Part shown: piece after piece, positions 54,838 through 64,000 of the stretch
Layout of the letters: every line of letters begins with the position of its first letter
How positions within the stretch are numbered: position 1 is the stretch's first letter
NCBI GenBank assembly: GCA_008828725.1
Contig: MEHQ01002721.1
Coordinates: 174,260 to 238,259 of the forward strand
Source: Saccharina japonica
Taxonomy: Eukaryota > Sar > Phaeophyceae > Laminariales > Laminariaceae
Direction: 5' to 3'
Length of the DNA: 64,000 bases
The notes under the pieces: model-generated
The model's input: the letters and a program-made list of their open reading frames with translations, nothing else
Told to the model about the DNA's origin: nothing
Databases searched by the model: none
Position numbers and translations under genes: made by a program

Positions 54838-56092
54838 GGGCATTAGCCAAAAATAGGTACAGTATACTTACGCACTTTGAGCCATTTATAGGTACACTGC
54901 GTAATGTACACCGGAAACGGCTTCCTGGCCCGCCTGAGATTGGGCCTGCGCTCCATTGTACCTACAAATGGCTCAAAGTGCGTAGATGCACCTATTCTCG
55001 GCTATAATCATTTTACGTATCACCTATTTTTGGCTTCAAGTGTACCTATAAACAGACGGCCACACCAGATGCCGGGACTGTCAACCAGCCGACCGTACCT
55101 GTCTTCCTCATATATATTCACCAATGTTTGCTATGGAATGTTGTTTCGGACCGCGCCAACGGCCGAGTAAGTCAGACCCCTTTAACCGTATGGTGTTACT
55201 CTGTACATGTATATATACCAAAGTGTATCCTACTATGTACTGCACTACAGTATGTGTATTGTACTTGCAGCATAATGGCATGGAAACATTCGTCATTACT
55301 GTTTCTCCGCATCGCGATCACACCCATTAAAGGCATGTGGCCCAAACGACTAATATCACATCTGGTTGACAGGTACGGTCGGCTGGTTGACAGCCCCGGC
55401 ATCTGGTGTGGCCGTCTGTCTTATATTTCAGTCGCCAAAAAGTGATCGTTCGAGACATTTATAGCTACACGTGAAGCCAAAAACAGGTGATACGTAAAAT
55501 GAGTAGCCGAGAATAGGTGTACCTACGCACTTTGAGCCATTTGTAGGTACAATGTAGCGCAGGCCTAAGGCCGTTTCCTATGCGGTTCGATTTTTGAGCT
55601 TCAGATTATGATCCGATCGATTTTTCAGCGACCTCGTTCGAAAATCGAAACAGTCTTCTTAAGCGAGAAAACATGGATTTCTTGTACGTGCAGAGAGTTG
55701 GGCAAACGGCGAGACCAACTGCTGTTATTGTGATCTGGCGCCGCGAAGAGACGCGCCGAGTGCGCTGTATTGGGCGTAGAACCCAAGCGTCCGAAGCCAC
55801 GCTGGCTGTCTCTGGTCTGGCGGCGACGCGCCGAGTGCGCTCGAGTCGACCTGTCTTGGTATTTTGTATTTTGACACAACAAAGCATCCGAGCGTTGACT
55901 GACTGTACTGCTGCTGCTGCTGCTGTAAACTCTACGAGTACGGAGAGGCGCGCGCCGAGTACGCTTCCCTTCGTCTCTAGGCCCGAGCCCGCGCCAGCCG
56001 GCTGTAGTTTGGCGACGGAGAGACGCACCGATCGCCGGCTGCGCGTCAGGCGCGAAGCAACGTCGCTGTGTCACCATCCAACTCATCGATCG

Positions 56093-56130
<38 letters not shown>

Positions 56131-56468
56131 GCTTGCTGCGCGGATAACATCTTGAATAGAGAGACCATGCCATTTTTTTCTTTGAAAATCTGATGACCCA
56201 AGTCGTCGGATTTTGGGCCAAAATCTGACGACTTGGGCCATCGGATTCTCAAAGCGAAACATTTTCGGTCATATTTTGCACAATCGGACTGCATAGGACG
56301 GTGCTTTCGTTTTCGAGATCGAAAAATACAAATCTAAAGCTCGAAATCGACCCGCATAGGAAACGGCCTAATATCAGGCGGGCCAGGAAGCCGTTTGCGG
56401 TGTACATTACGCAGTGTACCTATAAATGGCTCAAAGTGCGTAGGTATACCTATTTCTGGATAATGCTC
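54838..56468. mobile_element. Mutator-like (MULE) element 2, 9-bp target duplication
   Basis: Ends GGGCATTAGCC and GGATAATGCTC (inverted), flanked by a perfect 9-bp duplication AAATAAATA at 54829-54837 and 56469-56477. Long inverted arms (about 54838-55105 and 55370-56468, the latter interrupted) carry CGCACTTTGAGCCATTTATA and the CAACCAGCCGACCGTACCTG block seen in element 1. A 9-bp duplication and long inverted repeats fit the Mutator superfamily. The interior of about 260 bp has no transposase. Confidence 0.88.
55569..56368. mobile_element. PIF/Harbinger-like 800-bp element nested in MULE 2
   Basis: The inverted ends GGCCGTTTCCTATGCGG are identical for 17 bp and similar for about 40. A TAA duplication flanks it (55566-55568, 56369-56371). 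Removing the element and one TAA gives GCAGGCCTAATATCAGG, matching GCAGGGCCAATATCAGG in MULE 1. A 3-bp TWA duplication is typical of PIF/Harbinger. The interior has GCA and GCT triplet runs and no transposase. Confidence 0.9.
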
Positions 56469-56477
56469 AAATAAATA

Positions 56478-57470
56478 CCATACCTGGTACTGCTGTACTT
56501 TGCAGGCGTTGGCTTGGTGTAGCAGTGGGTCGATGCCGCATGTACGATTGCCAGTATCGTTAGCGTGTGTCGTCGTGGCAAGTATAATACCAGTGAACAC
56601 GCCGTACATGCCAGTACAGCAGCAACGCCCCCCTGGTCTGACGCAGAACAGCAGTATATACGAGTTCATTCCCATTACTACAGCTGTACGTACGATGCTG
56701 TACTGGCTGTACAAGTACTGCTGTATTACTATGTATTGTCCGAGTCATAGGCAGAGGGTTAGGGTTAGATGGGAGACGAAAGCACACAACAGGATTTTTC
56801 AACACCTTCCCAGGTTTTTTCTCCCGGGGACGCTAGATATGACCCTCCTATCTCAATACAAACCACGTGCAGAGCAGACTGCACGCCGGTCCCAGTGACG
56901 TTCTTCCTGGAGTACGAAAGAAGCAGAAATGACTGAGCAGTTGCCGGTCTACAGTACTGCTGTAGATATTTTTATCTCGGAATGACGACATGTTTTTTCA
57001 AGCGCACACGGGTGTGCGGGCAGGGCGAGGCGAGGCGAATAATCGGAGAGCAATACACAAACGCTGATGATGACGGAGAAATATGAAGCAGGCAGCCGGG
57101 AGCGGGGAGCGGCGAAGAAATAAATGAAATGACCGCGAAAAACCTGGAGCAGCGTGGGCGGGCTCGCTCCGCCTACAATAATGGTCAAAAACATATTAGC
57201 GAGTAGTCATAAAGACGCTGGCAACCAATCGTAATTTCCGCCACGACACAGTCATTCGTGATGATAGTACTCTGCCAATGACTGGCGAATATAGCAGACA
57301 CAGCAGTCTCTGCAACACACGACACATGGCGAGTACGACCTGGAGTACAGTATTGGAGTACAGTACCAAGCAAAGAAACGAAGAATGCTGTTAATCAAAC
57401 ACAACAGAAGACTACGAAGTAAACGCAAGATGGAATATACAAATGACAGCGAAAAATAATCCTGGCACGC
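56478..57470. other. Spacer, no recognised gene
   Basis: Includes TTAGGGTTAG at 56759, too short to be telomeric, and CCCGGGG-linked fragments similar to 62580-62740. No gene recognised. Confidence 0.45.
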
Positions 57471-57474
57471 ATAT

Positions 57475-58319
57475 ATATATATATGCCCAAGCAAGCACGC
57501 AAAAGGACGCGCACGCAAAGAAGGCGGCAATATAATGCACCCAGCATGTGGAGCCCTCGAGACGCAAGAAGAAGCTGGTTGTTGTTGTATTTTGAATATT
57601 AACGAAAAAATGGCGCCCATGACAAAAAAACAAGACACCGAGAGACACACAGGAAGAAGTGCGCCAAGAGCACCGGCAAGGTGACAAGGGCCTGAAAAAA
57701 AAGACATGGAGCAGCACCAACAACAGCAAATAACAGTGATCACAAAAACCTACCGCAGAAAGGAAATCGAAGGTAGGTCCCCACGCGAGAACGGTCTCGA
57801 CGCGAAGCAAAAGAGGACATCACGGTGAAGACACCCGGAGCGCGAGTAGCGAGGAGACAAGACCGACTCGCACACGACAGAAGACGACACGACCCCCCGC
57901 CAACCCCCAGCCAGATCACGCAAAATGCCCGGCACAACAAAGAGGCATGGAAGCCATAATGGCACCAGTCAAACAAAAAACAAAAGAGTCAATTCGAGAA
58001 CCCCCCCCATCCCCCCTGCCGTGCGAAAACGCGCGAGGCATAAAGGAGGTATGAAATAAGCACGAGGAAAAATAGGCGTCTCGCACAAAAGAAGACGAGA
58101 GCACACGCGCACACAAACAGCAAACAAGGATGTACAGCAAGCATCTCCCGACGCCCACAAAAAAAGTATAACAGCCTACGAGAATAAACACGCGGGGAAA
58201 AAAAATACCGCTCGACAATAAACAACCAGAAGAAATGTACAACAACCCCCCAACAGAAAAAGGATTGCATATACACATGCGCAACCGGCGGAGAAGAAGA
58301 AAAAGTTAATGGCACTAAG
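57475..58319. other. T-poor, A/C/G-rich strand-asymmetric tract
   Basis: For about 840 bp the plus strand has only a few percent T (for example 2 of 60 at 57841-57900), rich in GACACAAG-like purine/C text. The minus strand reads as Phe/Cys/Leu/Ser-rich frames without a known domain. Function unknown. Confidence 0.7.
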
Positions 58320-58560
58320 GGTCGTTCTTATCGAGCAACTTTTTTCCAAAATTTCCAAATAAATTTTCCAAAAACAAAAAGGAAAATCAAGAAAAAACAG
58401 GATTTATTTGGAAATTTGGAATTTTTACAGAGGGCTAAATATTTGGAAGGCTTCGAATTCAAAAATTTGGAAATTATTTTTGGAAAATATGGAAGTCCTA
58501 AAAATTGCGCGAAAAAAATATTTGGAAATTTTGGGAAAAAGTTGCTCGATAAGAACGACC
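58320..58560. mobile_element. 241-bp MITE, TIR GGTCGTTCTTATCGAGCAAC
   Basis: Perfect 20-bp or longer inverted ends, and much of the interior (AAATTTCCAAATA and its complement) is also self-complementary. The right end abuts the single N at 58561, so the target duplication cannot be read. Confidence 0.9.
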
Positions 58561-58800
58561 NCGACTTTCTTTCTCATCGGAAAGGCAATTCTCAATTAGG
58601 AAAATCGACTGTTTTTTTTATCGTACTCCAGTTTTTGTTTTTGTTTCAAGTTACGCATGTGCTATTGTTACGGATGTGCATCAACTCTTCTTCGGGGTTG
58701 GTTTTGTTGTTATCAGGCCATGTTTCCACCATCACCACATTTTTGACCAAGCCCTGCATCTTTCCTGCCTTTCTTTTCTTCTGTCCCTTTTCTTGACGCA

Positions 58801-59262
58801 GAGGACCTGATCGGCAAGTCTGTCTGCTTAACGTGCCTAGCGATCATCGACGGCGAGGGGGACAATGTGCTGCGTTCTGCCATGTACAGTCACATCTGTC
58901 CTGCATGTAACCGGTGGATTAAGCGACTCCAGTCCGGTCGCACGGACCCCTACGAGTGCTGCAGGGGGAGCCTCTACGACTCCGAACCGATCATCCGTGT
59001 TACCTTCGACGACCCGAACGGAACTGGCCGCAAGACCTACAAGGTCGCCCATGCTGACGGGGCTGTCTGCTGCCCCCCCGTCTACTCCCCGACACGAGCG
59101 GTGCCCTGCACCCTGTGCGACACGAAGAAGGGCGACAGGAACGACCTCTCCGGCGGAGAAAAGGACCCCAAGAAGGCCATGTGCAAGAAATGCTTACGAA
59201 CTTCCGCGTTACCTTTGCGCGCTCGTCCATTGAGCAGGCCGTCGCTCAATCCACCGCTTCTG
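58801..59262 (+). CDS. Cysteine-rich putative zinc-binding protein, left palindrome arm (partial)
   Basis: After a pyrimidine-rich TTTTCTTGACGCAG acceptor the frame reads EDLIGKSVCLTCLAIIDGEG, YSHICPACNRWIKRLQSG, CCRGSLYDSEPIIRVTF, GAVCCPPVY, PCTLCDTKKGD and MCKKCL. Pairs CxxC, CPAC, CC, CC, CTLC and CKKC suggest several Zn sites. Family unknown. The 3' end is uncertain because the frame runs into the palindrome centre; an upstream exon is likely. Confidence 0.55.
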
Positions 59263-59306
59263 GTTCGACGTCGGACTACTGCCCTGTCAGTAGTCCGACG
59301 TCGAAC

Positions 59307-59768
59307 CAGAAGCGGTGGATTGAGCGACGGCCTGCTCAATGGACGAGCGCGCAAAGGTGACGCGGAAGTTCGTAAGCACTTGTTGCACATGGCCTTTTTG
59401 TGGTCCTTTTCTTCGCCGGAGAGGTCGTGCCGGTCGCCCTTCTTCGTGTCGCACAGGGTGCAGGGCACCGCTCGTGTCGGGGAGTAGACGGGGGGGCAGC
59501 AGACAGCCCCGTCAGCATGGGCGACCTTGTAGGTCTTGCGGCCAGTTCCGTTCGGGTCGTCGAAGGTAACACGGATGATCGGTTCGGAGTCGTAGAGGCT
59601 CCCCCTGCAGCACTCGTAGGGGTCCGTGCGACCGGACTGGAGTCGCTTAATCCACCGGTTACATGCAGGACAGATGTGACTGTACATGGCAGAACGCAGC
59701 ACATTGTCCCCCTCGCCGTCGATGATCGCTAGGCACGTTAAGCAGACAGACTTGCCGATCAGGTCCTC
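59307..59768 (-). CDS. Cysteine-rich putative zinc-binding protein, right palindrome arm (partial)
   Basis: Mirror copy of the left-arm frame. It differs in the C-terminal part (GDRHDLSGEEKDHKKAMCNK against GDRNDLSGGEKDPKKAMCKK), showing real sequence differences between arms. All cysteines are kept. Confidence 0.55.
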
Positions 59769-59957
59769 TGCGTCAAGAAAAGGGACAGAAGAAAAGAAAG
59801 GCAGGAAAGATGCAGGGCTTGGTCAAAAATGTGGTGATGGTGGAAACATGGCCTGATAACAACAAAACCAACCCCGAAGAAGAGTTGATGCACATCCGTA
59901 ACAATAGCACATGCGTAACTTGAAACAAAAACAAAAACTGGAGTACGATAAAAAAAA

Positions 59958-60385
59958 CAGTCGATTTTCCTAATTGAGAATTGCCTTTCCGATGAGAAAG
60001 AAAGTCGAAAATATGTTTTTTGCAATGTAAAGAGATGTACTACCCTCAGTCATTTTTTTCACTGTAAACTACTGTCAGTTGTGACACCCATCGATGAAAA
60101 GAAAAAAAATGAAATCGGCATCGGCAGTCTCAAGATATCGAAGATCCCAGGAAATCTGGAACCTCGCTCATAAATCAAAATTCCCTTAAATCCATGATTT
60201 TTCGAGCCTGTCAAGGTTAATTTAAAACAAAACAATCGTGGATCGATACCTACCATCAAGGAACATATTGTCTAGGTCAAATTTTGACCGCGAGCGAAAT
60301 ACAACTCTTAAACAATAAAAAAGTACTATCGATTTTCATTCTCATCGGAAAGGCAATTCTCCATTGGGAAAATCGGCCTGTTAAA
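59958..60385. mobile_element. About 430-bp MITE with GAGAATTGCCTTTCCGATGA ends
   Basis: Left end CAGTCGATTTTCCTAATTG then GAGAATTGCCTTTCCGATGAG; right end, inverted, CTCATCGGAAAGGCAATTCTC then CATTGGGAAAATCGGCCTG. The interior is AT-rich and non-coding. The outer end of the left palindrome arm is the mirror of its left end. Confidence 0.75.
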
Positions 60386-61360
60386 ACGCGAAATTAATGA
60401 GTAATGGAGAGCACCTCGTGCAAGGAGAGAAGACTGGGCAGTGATGTGAACCGAATATCGAAAATCGCTTTTTTCGGTCGTTAATTTTCGATCCTTCCCG
60501 ACCGAAAACCGACTTTATTTTTTCGGTTTTTCGGCTGCCAAAAAAAACGAAACAGAGATAAACCGAGTCTGTTATTTCGGGCCATTTTTGTGTTCCCCGT
60601 CCCCTAAGCCAAAACCGCTTACATATGTACATGGAAACCCCGACATGTATGGATTCGTACGCACCCAGCTACTGGATACATCATACGGGGTGGCAGGGGA
60701 TGGTGCTTCAATATTAAAAGCCTGGGTAAATGCGAGTCACGAGAGCACCAAAAAAGCTGGAATGACTGAGCACACGGGAGTTAGTTACCGGTAAATAGTC
60801 CACTATTTTTTTCAACTTGCGACCGGAGGGTGACATGTTTAGTTACTGCCACACGGGGTTTGCCCGCTGAGCGGGGCGCGGGTCGATGCGAGGGCAGCCG
60901 GTAAAGCCCGAGCGCGAGTAAAAAAACATGCTTCGGTCGCAAGAGAACATAATGGAAGAGCAGCAGCAGCAGCAACAGCAGCAGCAGAAGCAGCAGTAGC
61001 AGCAGCAGCAACGGTCGCTTCGCCTCCACGTAGATAGAAAAGAGCGGGTGAAAATATAGGCGGTGCAGGAGCGACAAACCCGCTTCGACAGCAGATACGA
61101 AAGAAAGTGATGCACCAAACATTTTTTTCACGACGCACCGACTTCCCGTCGCCGACAGACGAAAGTAAGTTGTTTGCACATAACCGCCGTACCTACGTAC
61201 ACGGAAGGGTGTGAGCGTAACTCATCACACAAACGAGGCAACATCATGATATGTCGTACGCCAATAGAATGAGAGGCTGAGTCGAGCGCATTGTACGGAC
61301 AACGGCGGGCACACACACAAGAAATAACCAGCTCGAAACACAGTAAGCAGCTCTGCACAG
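60386..61360. other. Spacer with CAG tract
   Basis: A CAG/CAGCAA run lies at 60958-61012. No gene recognised. Confidence 0.45.
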
Positions 61361-61364
61361 CGAT

Positions 61365-61636
61365 AATTGATCCTTGCGACTGCTCGAGAATCGACGCTTA
61401 CGACTTGCTTGCGTCGTGATAACAGGTCGTCAACAGCAGACAGCTGCTGGATACCTTCACACTACTGCTGTTGTTGTAGTGGTGGTGGGTGGGTCTGTAC
61501 AGAAGGTGCGTCTATCGATGGGTAGGTGCGTACGTGATTGGGTGGCTTGGTTGGTGGTTTGTTGCTCTGAACAGGGGATCGATCCTTGCTAACAAGTGGT
61601 ATCAACAGCGGGCACACACTCGACCTGTACAGCAGC

Positions 61637-61671
<35 letters not shown>

Positions 61672-61840
61672 TCATAGCGAATCGATCCTGGTGCGACTTG
61701 CTTCGTGCGTCATGATAACAGGCGGTCAACAGCTGGTTCAGCACAGCAACACACAGCGAACCGATTATTGCGAGTATTGCGACTTGCTTGCTGCGTCGTG
61801 ATAAGAGGCTGTCAACAGCGGGCACAGCAAGCCCGGTATA
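61365..61840. repeat. Degenerate tandem units with CAG tract
   Basis: Four units containing CGAATCGATCCTTGCGACTT, GCTTGCGTCGTGATAACAGG and CGTCAACAGCGGGCACA (about 61365, 61570, 61677, 61757); a (CAG)n run is at 61628-61672. Confidence 0.75.
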
Positions 61841-62278
61841 TAGCGGGCACCTGTACGCATATGTATGTGGGGTGCTGCAACTGCAAGCAAGCAGTTGTTC
61901 GCGAAAAAGGTTGTGTCGGATATTTCCTGCAGTGGACAGCGGGTGCTCGTGGAAGGTTCAGATCTTGCACGTCGTTGGAGAACCAAATGATCCTCACAAA
62001 ATGTACGATTTTCAGTACACAACTGGGGGACAAAGGTCCGATTAGAGCAGGTGTAAGGCGGCTCGGGAAGCTTCAAATTTTGAAAACCGTCAGTAAACAA
62101 GATACGCAAAAAATGTACTGGTGTTAGTGCACAACTGGCTACAACGGGCTGGTCAGGGGGGGGACAGGCTTCAGAGCCGAAATAAGTTACTTTGAGTACA
62201 GTAGGCAAAACGGGGGCATGATAGGAAAAAATGTAATTAGCTTGACATAACCCAGTTCCTAAAAGTCACTGGAAATGG
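61841..62278. other. Spacer, no recognised feature
   Basis: No gene, RNA or repeat family recognised. Confidence 0.4.
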
Positions 62279-62549
62279 GCCATTGGTCAATTTTCGAGGG
62301 AAATCTCGGCCGATTTTCCAGGCTCGAATTTCCATCGGATGTCCAACTCAGGCCGATTGGCCCAGTTTCGATTTTTTATCGGAACCGGGTGAAAAATACA
62401 AAATAGGCAGCCAGTTTCGATTTTTTTTTAATCGAAAAATCCCTGTAAAAATCGAAACTGGGCCAGTTGGCAATTGGCCATCCGTTGTGATTTCGAGCCT
62501 GCAAAATCGGCCAATACCCCTTGATTCCTCTCGAAAATTGACCAATGGC
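62279..62549. mobile_element. 271-bp MITE with GCCATTGGTCAATTTTCGAG ends
   Basis: GCCATTGGTCAATTTTCGAG at the left and its complement at the right, followed inward by GGCCGATTTTNCAGGCTCGAA on both arms. The centre AATCGAAACTGG is also inverted. No target duplication is evident. Confidence 0.85.
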
Positions 62550-62970
62550 TAGTTGAGATAACATGCGGAATTTGTTTGCGTCCCCGGGAGAAAAAGCTCT
62601 GCAAAGGTGTAGAAAACTCCTGTTATGGTTATATCTCCCATACTAGTCGGTAGTCGGCCTTACGGCCTTACGTATTAATAGTATAATACCAGATATAGCA
62701 TAGCGTGCAGAGGGTTTGCTCTGCACGCGGGTCCCTGTGACACATCTTCGAGTTTGGCTGAACCACCCCGCTTCCTGGCGATTCCATTCAATCAATACGT
62801 CATCCACGGAGTAAGGCCATCCTTGACTCGCACACGGGGTTTGTCGGCTGGGTAGGGCGCGGGTCGGGGCTGCGCCCGGACCCGCTCCCCGCCGCCCCGC
62901 CTGTGAAGTGCGCAGTGATAAGCACTCTTACGAAGTGCATTCAATTCGCAATCACTCGTAGATCTCGACT
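62550..62970. other. Spacer with repeated CACACGGGGTTTG segment
   Basis: The segment GCGATTCCATTCAATCAAT... CACACGGGGTTTGTCGGCTG (62778-62850) recurs diverged at 63710-63785 and in part at 60850. No gene recognised. Confidence 0.5.
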
Positions 62971-62977
62971 GCCGCTG

Positions 62978-63370
62978 CTGCTGCTGCTGCTGCTGCTGCT
63001 GTGTAGACCGGTCGCCCCGGTAGGCTAGCAGGTAACCACGAAGCCTGTGGGAGTCGAGATCGCGAGTTCGAGCCCCCCCGAGTGCATGCTCGTAGGAACT
63101 TTTTCTCGCAAAAATAAAATAAAAATATATATATATATATAATATCTTGACTAGCGGAAAGTGCGAGAGCATGAGTAAGCAAAATTCGATGAGAATCGAC
63201 GAGCGTTGGGAAGGCTGAACCCTCTGCGCGATAAAAACCAAAGCAAGAACCGTATTGGGGGAGGAGGGAGAGGAGTCTAGTTTGGGACCCCGGATCTGAG
63301 TTACGACTAGGGAGGGAGCGAGACGGAAGTGCGAAGACAATAAATGGTATGGAAAAAAAAAATGTGTGTT
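62978..63370 (+). repeat. tRNA-like head plus family A SINE-like body
   Basis: A (CTG)n run, then 63007-63085 with a tRNA-like TAGGCTAGCAGGTAACCACG and B-box-like GCGAGTTCGAGCC, an A-rich and AT run, then the family A body (AAAATTCGATGAGAATCGAC... CCGGATCTGAGTTACGACTA) ending in A10. It does not fold as an intact tRNA. Whether head and body are one unit is unclear, since other family A copies lack the head. Confidence 0.6.
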
Positions 63371-64000
63371 CAGCACTACTCATACACGAAGTACGTATAC
63401 TGCTTCACGTGTGTCAGTAGAGTCTACCCCTACATCCTACTGCAAATGGCACTGGATACTTGAAGAACAAGAACTACTCGTGCTGCAGTATGTTGCCATG
63501 CAACCGAAACAAACATCGAGCGGCTCAAATTGTACCTGGTATCGTATACACGATCTCGTTGGTTTATTCGGCGTTTCATTCCGCATGGACACCATGGAAT
63601 ATGGAATGGATCATGGGCTCGGACTCATGGACCATGGATCACCACGATCGATCGTGCTTCACACCAGACAGATTGACGGGCGGCGACCGTCTGACCCACT
63701 CCACTTATTGGCGATTCCATCCAATCAATATTCCACGGAGTCTGAACGGTCATCCTTGTGGCACGCACACGGGGTTGCCAGCTGGGCTCCTTCGCCCCAA
63801 ATCGTGGGAGTTCCATTTTTTTCGCCATCGGATTGTTCATCGGGGGTTGCGATTTCATTTTTCTCCCCAAGTGAGGTATAGAGCTCCCCAAGTGGCCACA
63901 CGCAGAAAAATCATCGGTACACCTCAACCCTATTAGCATGTGTGTGTCGTATACGACACAGAGATAGACCACTACTTGCTGTGCGTTGAGATGATGCAGT
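63371..64000. other. Right flank, no recognised gene
   Basis: A frame of 171 codons exists at 63366-63881 but has no recognised domain and overlaps a dispersed repeat (63710-63785), so it is not called as a gene. Confidence 0.45.

Larger units (their letters stand above)
58562..60007. repeat. 1.45-kb near-perfect palindrome (720-bp arms)
   Basis: Arms 58562-59281 and 59288-60007 are inverted copies with a 6-nt loop and no length difference. Mismatches cluster at about 59140-59200 and 59370-59430; elsewhere the arms look identical. The left arm starts exactly after the N. Confidence 0.95.

Noticed and set aside
55673-56155. 160-codon frame inside the PIF/Harbinger-like element
   Set aside because: No transposase or Myb-like motif; composition is driven by GCT/CTG triplet runs.
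56755-56772. Telomere-like TTAGGGTTAG
   Set aside because: Fewer than three units in unique sequence; no array.
63007-63085. Intact tRNA gene
   Set aside because: The T-arm and acceptor stem do not pair and there is an A-rich tail, so a tRNA-derived repeat is more likely.
42688-64000. LTR retrotransposon or provirus remains
   Set aside because: No paired long direct repeats with primer sites, and no gag, protease, integrase or capsid motifs were seen; the direct duplication at 46-52 kb lacks these features.

Overview
This is a eukaryotic nuclear window from an intron-rich genome full of simple repeats. The domain mix, long introns, mid-to-high GC coding exons and GT-AG splicing suggest a stramenopile, most likely a brown alga of the Ectocarpus type. 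That identification is inference; no organelle, rRNA or species-diagnostic marker is present.

The left two thirds (1710-42687, + strand) is one giant gene. I traced 25 exons by splice sites, reading phase and domain continuity. They join into one open frame of 5049 nt including the stop (1682 residues), with every phase matching; the 5' end lies outside the window or was not found. The protein runs: DUOX-type peroxidase-homology domain, DOMON domain, four- to five-helix cytochrome b561 core, cytochrome b5 domain, then a cytochrome b5 reductase-like FAD/NAD(P)H module. It has the logic of a dual oxidase (outer peroxidase-like head, transmembrane haem relay, cytosolic flavin reductase), but the NOX/gp91phox core is replaced by DOMON-b561-b5-b5R. 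The peroxidase head has lost both haem histidines, as in animal DUOX, while the b561 and b5 histidines are kept. I consider this the main discovery in the window.

The introns total about 36 kb. At eight or more exon-intron boundaries the exon edge, with its splice site, is tandemly copied into the neighbouring intron, producing arrays of decoy splice sites. Other introns hold minisatellites, microsatellites, homopolymer G/C runs, TA-flanked MITEs, SINE-like repeats with A-tails and two dispersed families headed by G-runs.

The right third (42.7-64 kb) has no clear host gene. It holds a G-rich minisatellite domain (44.2-50.7 kb) lying in a 3.6-3.7 kb direct duplication whose first copy looks like low-quality sequence; two Mutator-like elements with long inverted repeats (about 52.0-54.03 and 54.838-56.468 kb), one carrying the tail of a non-LTR retrotransposon ORF and the other carrying an 800-bp PIF/Harbinger-like insertion; a T-poor tract (57.5-58.3 kb); a 1.45-kb near-perfect palindrome beside a single N that encodes a cysteine-rich protein on both arms; and several MITE/SINE copies. 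No LTR retroelement, provirus, CRISPR, rRNA or intact tRNA gene was recognised.
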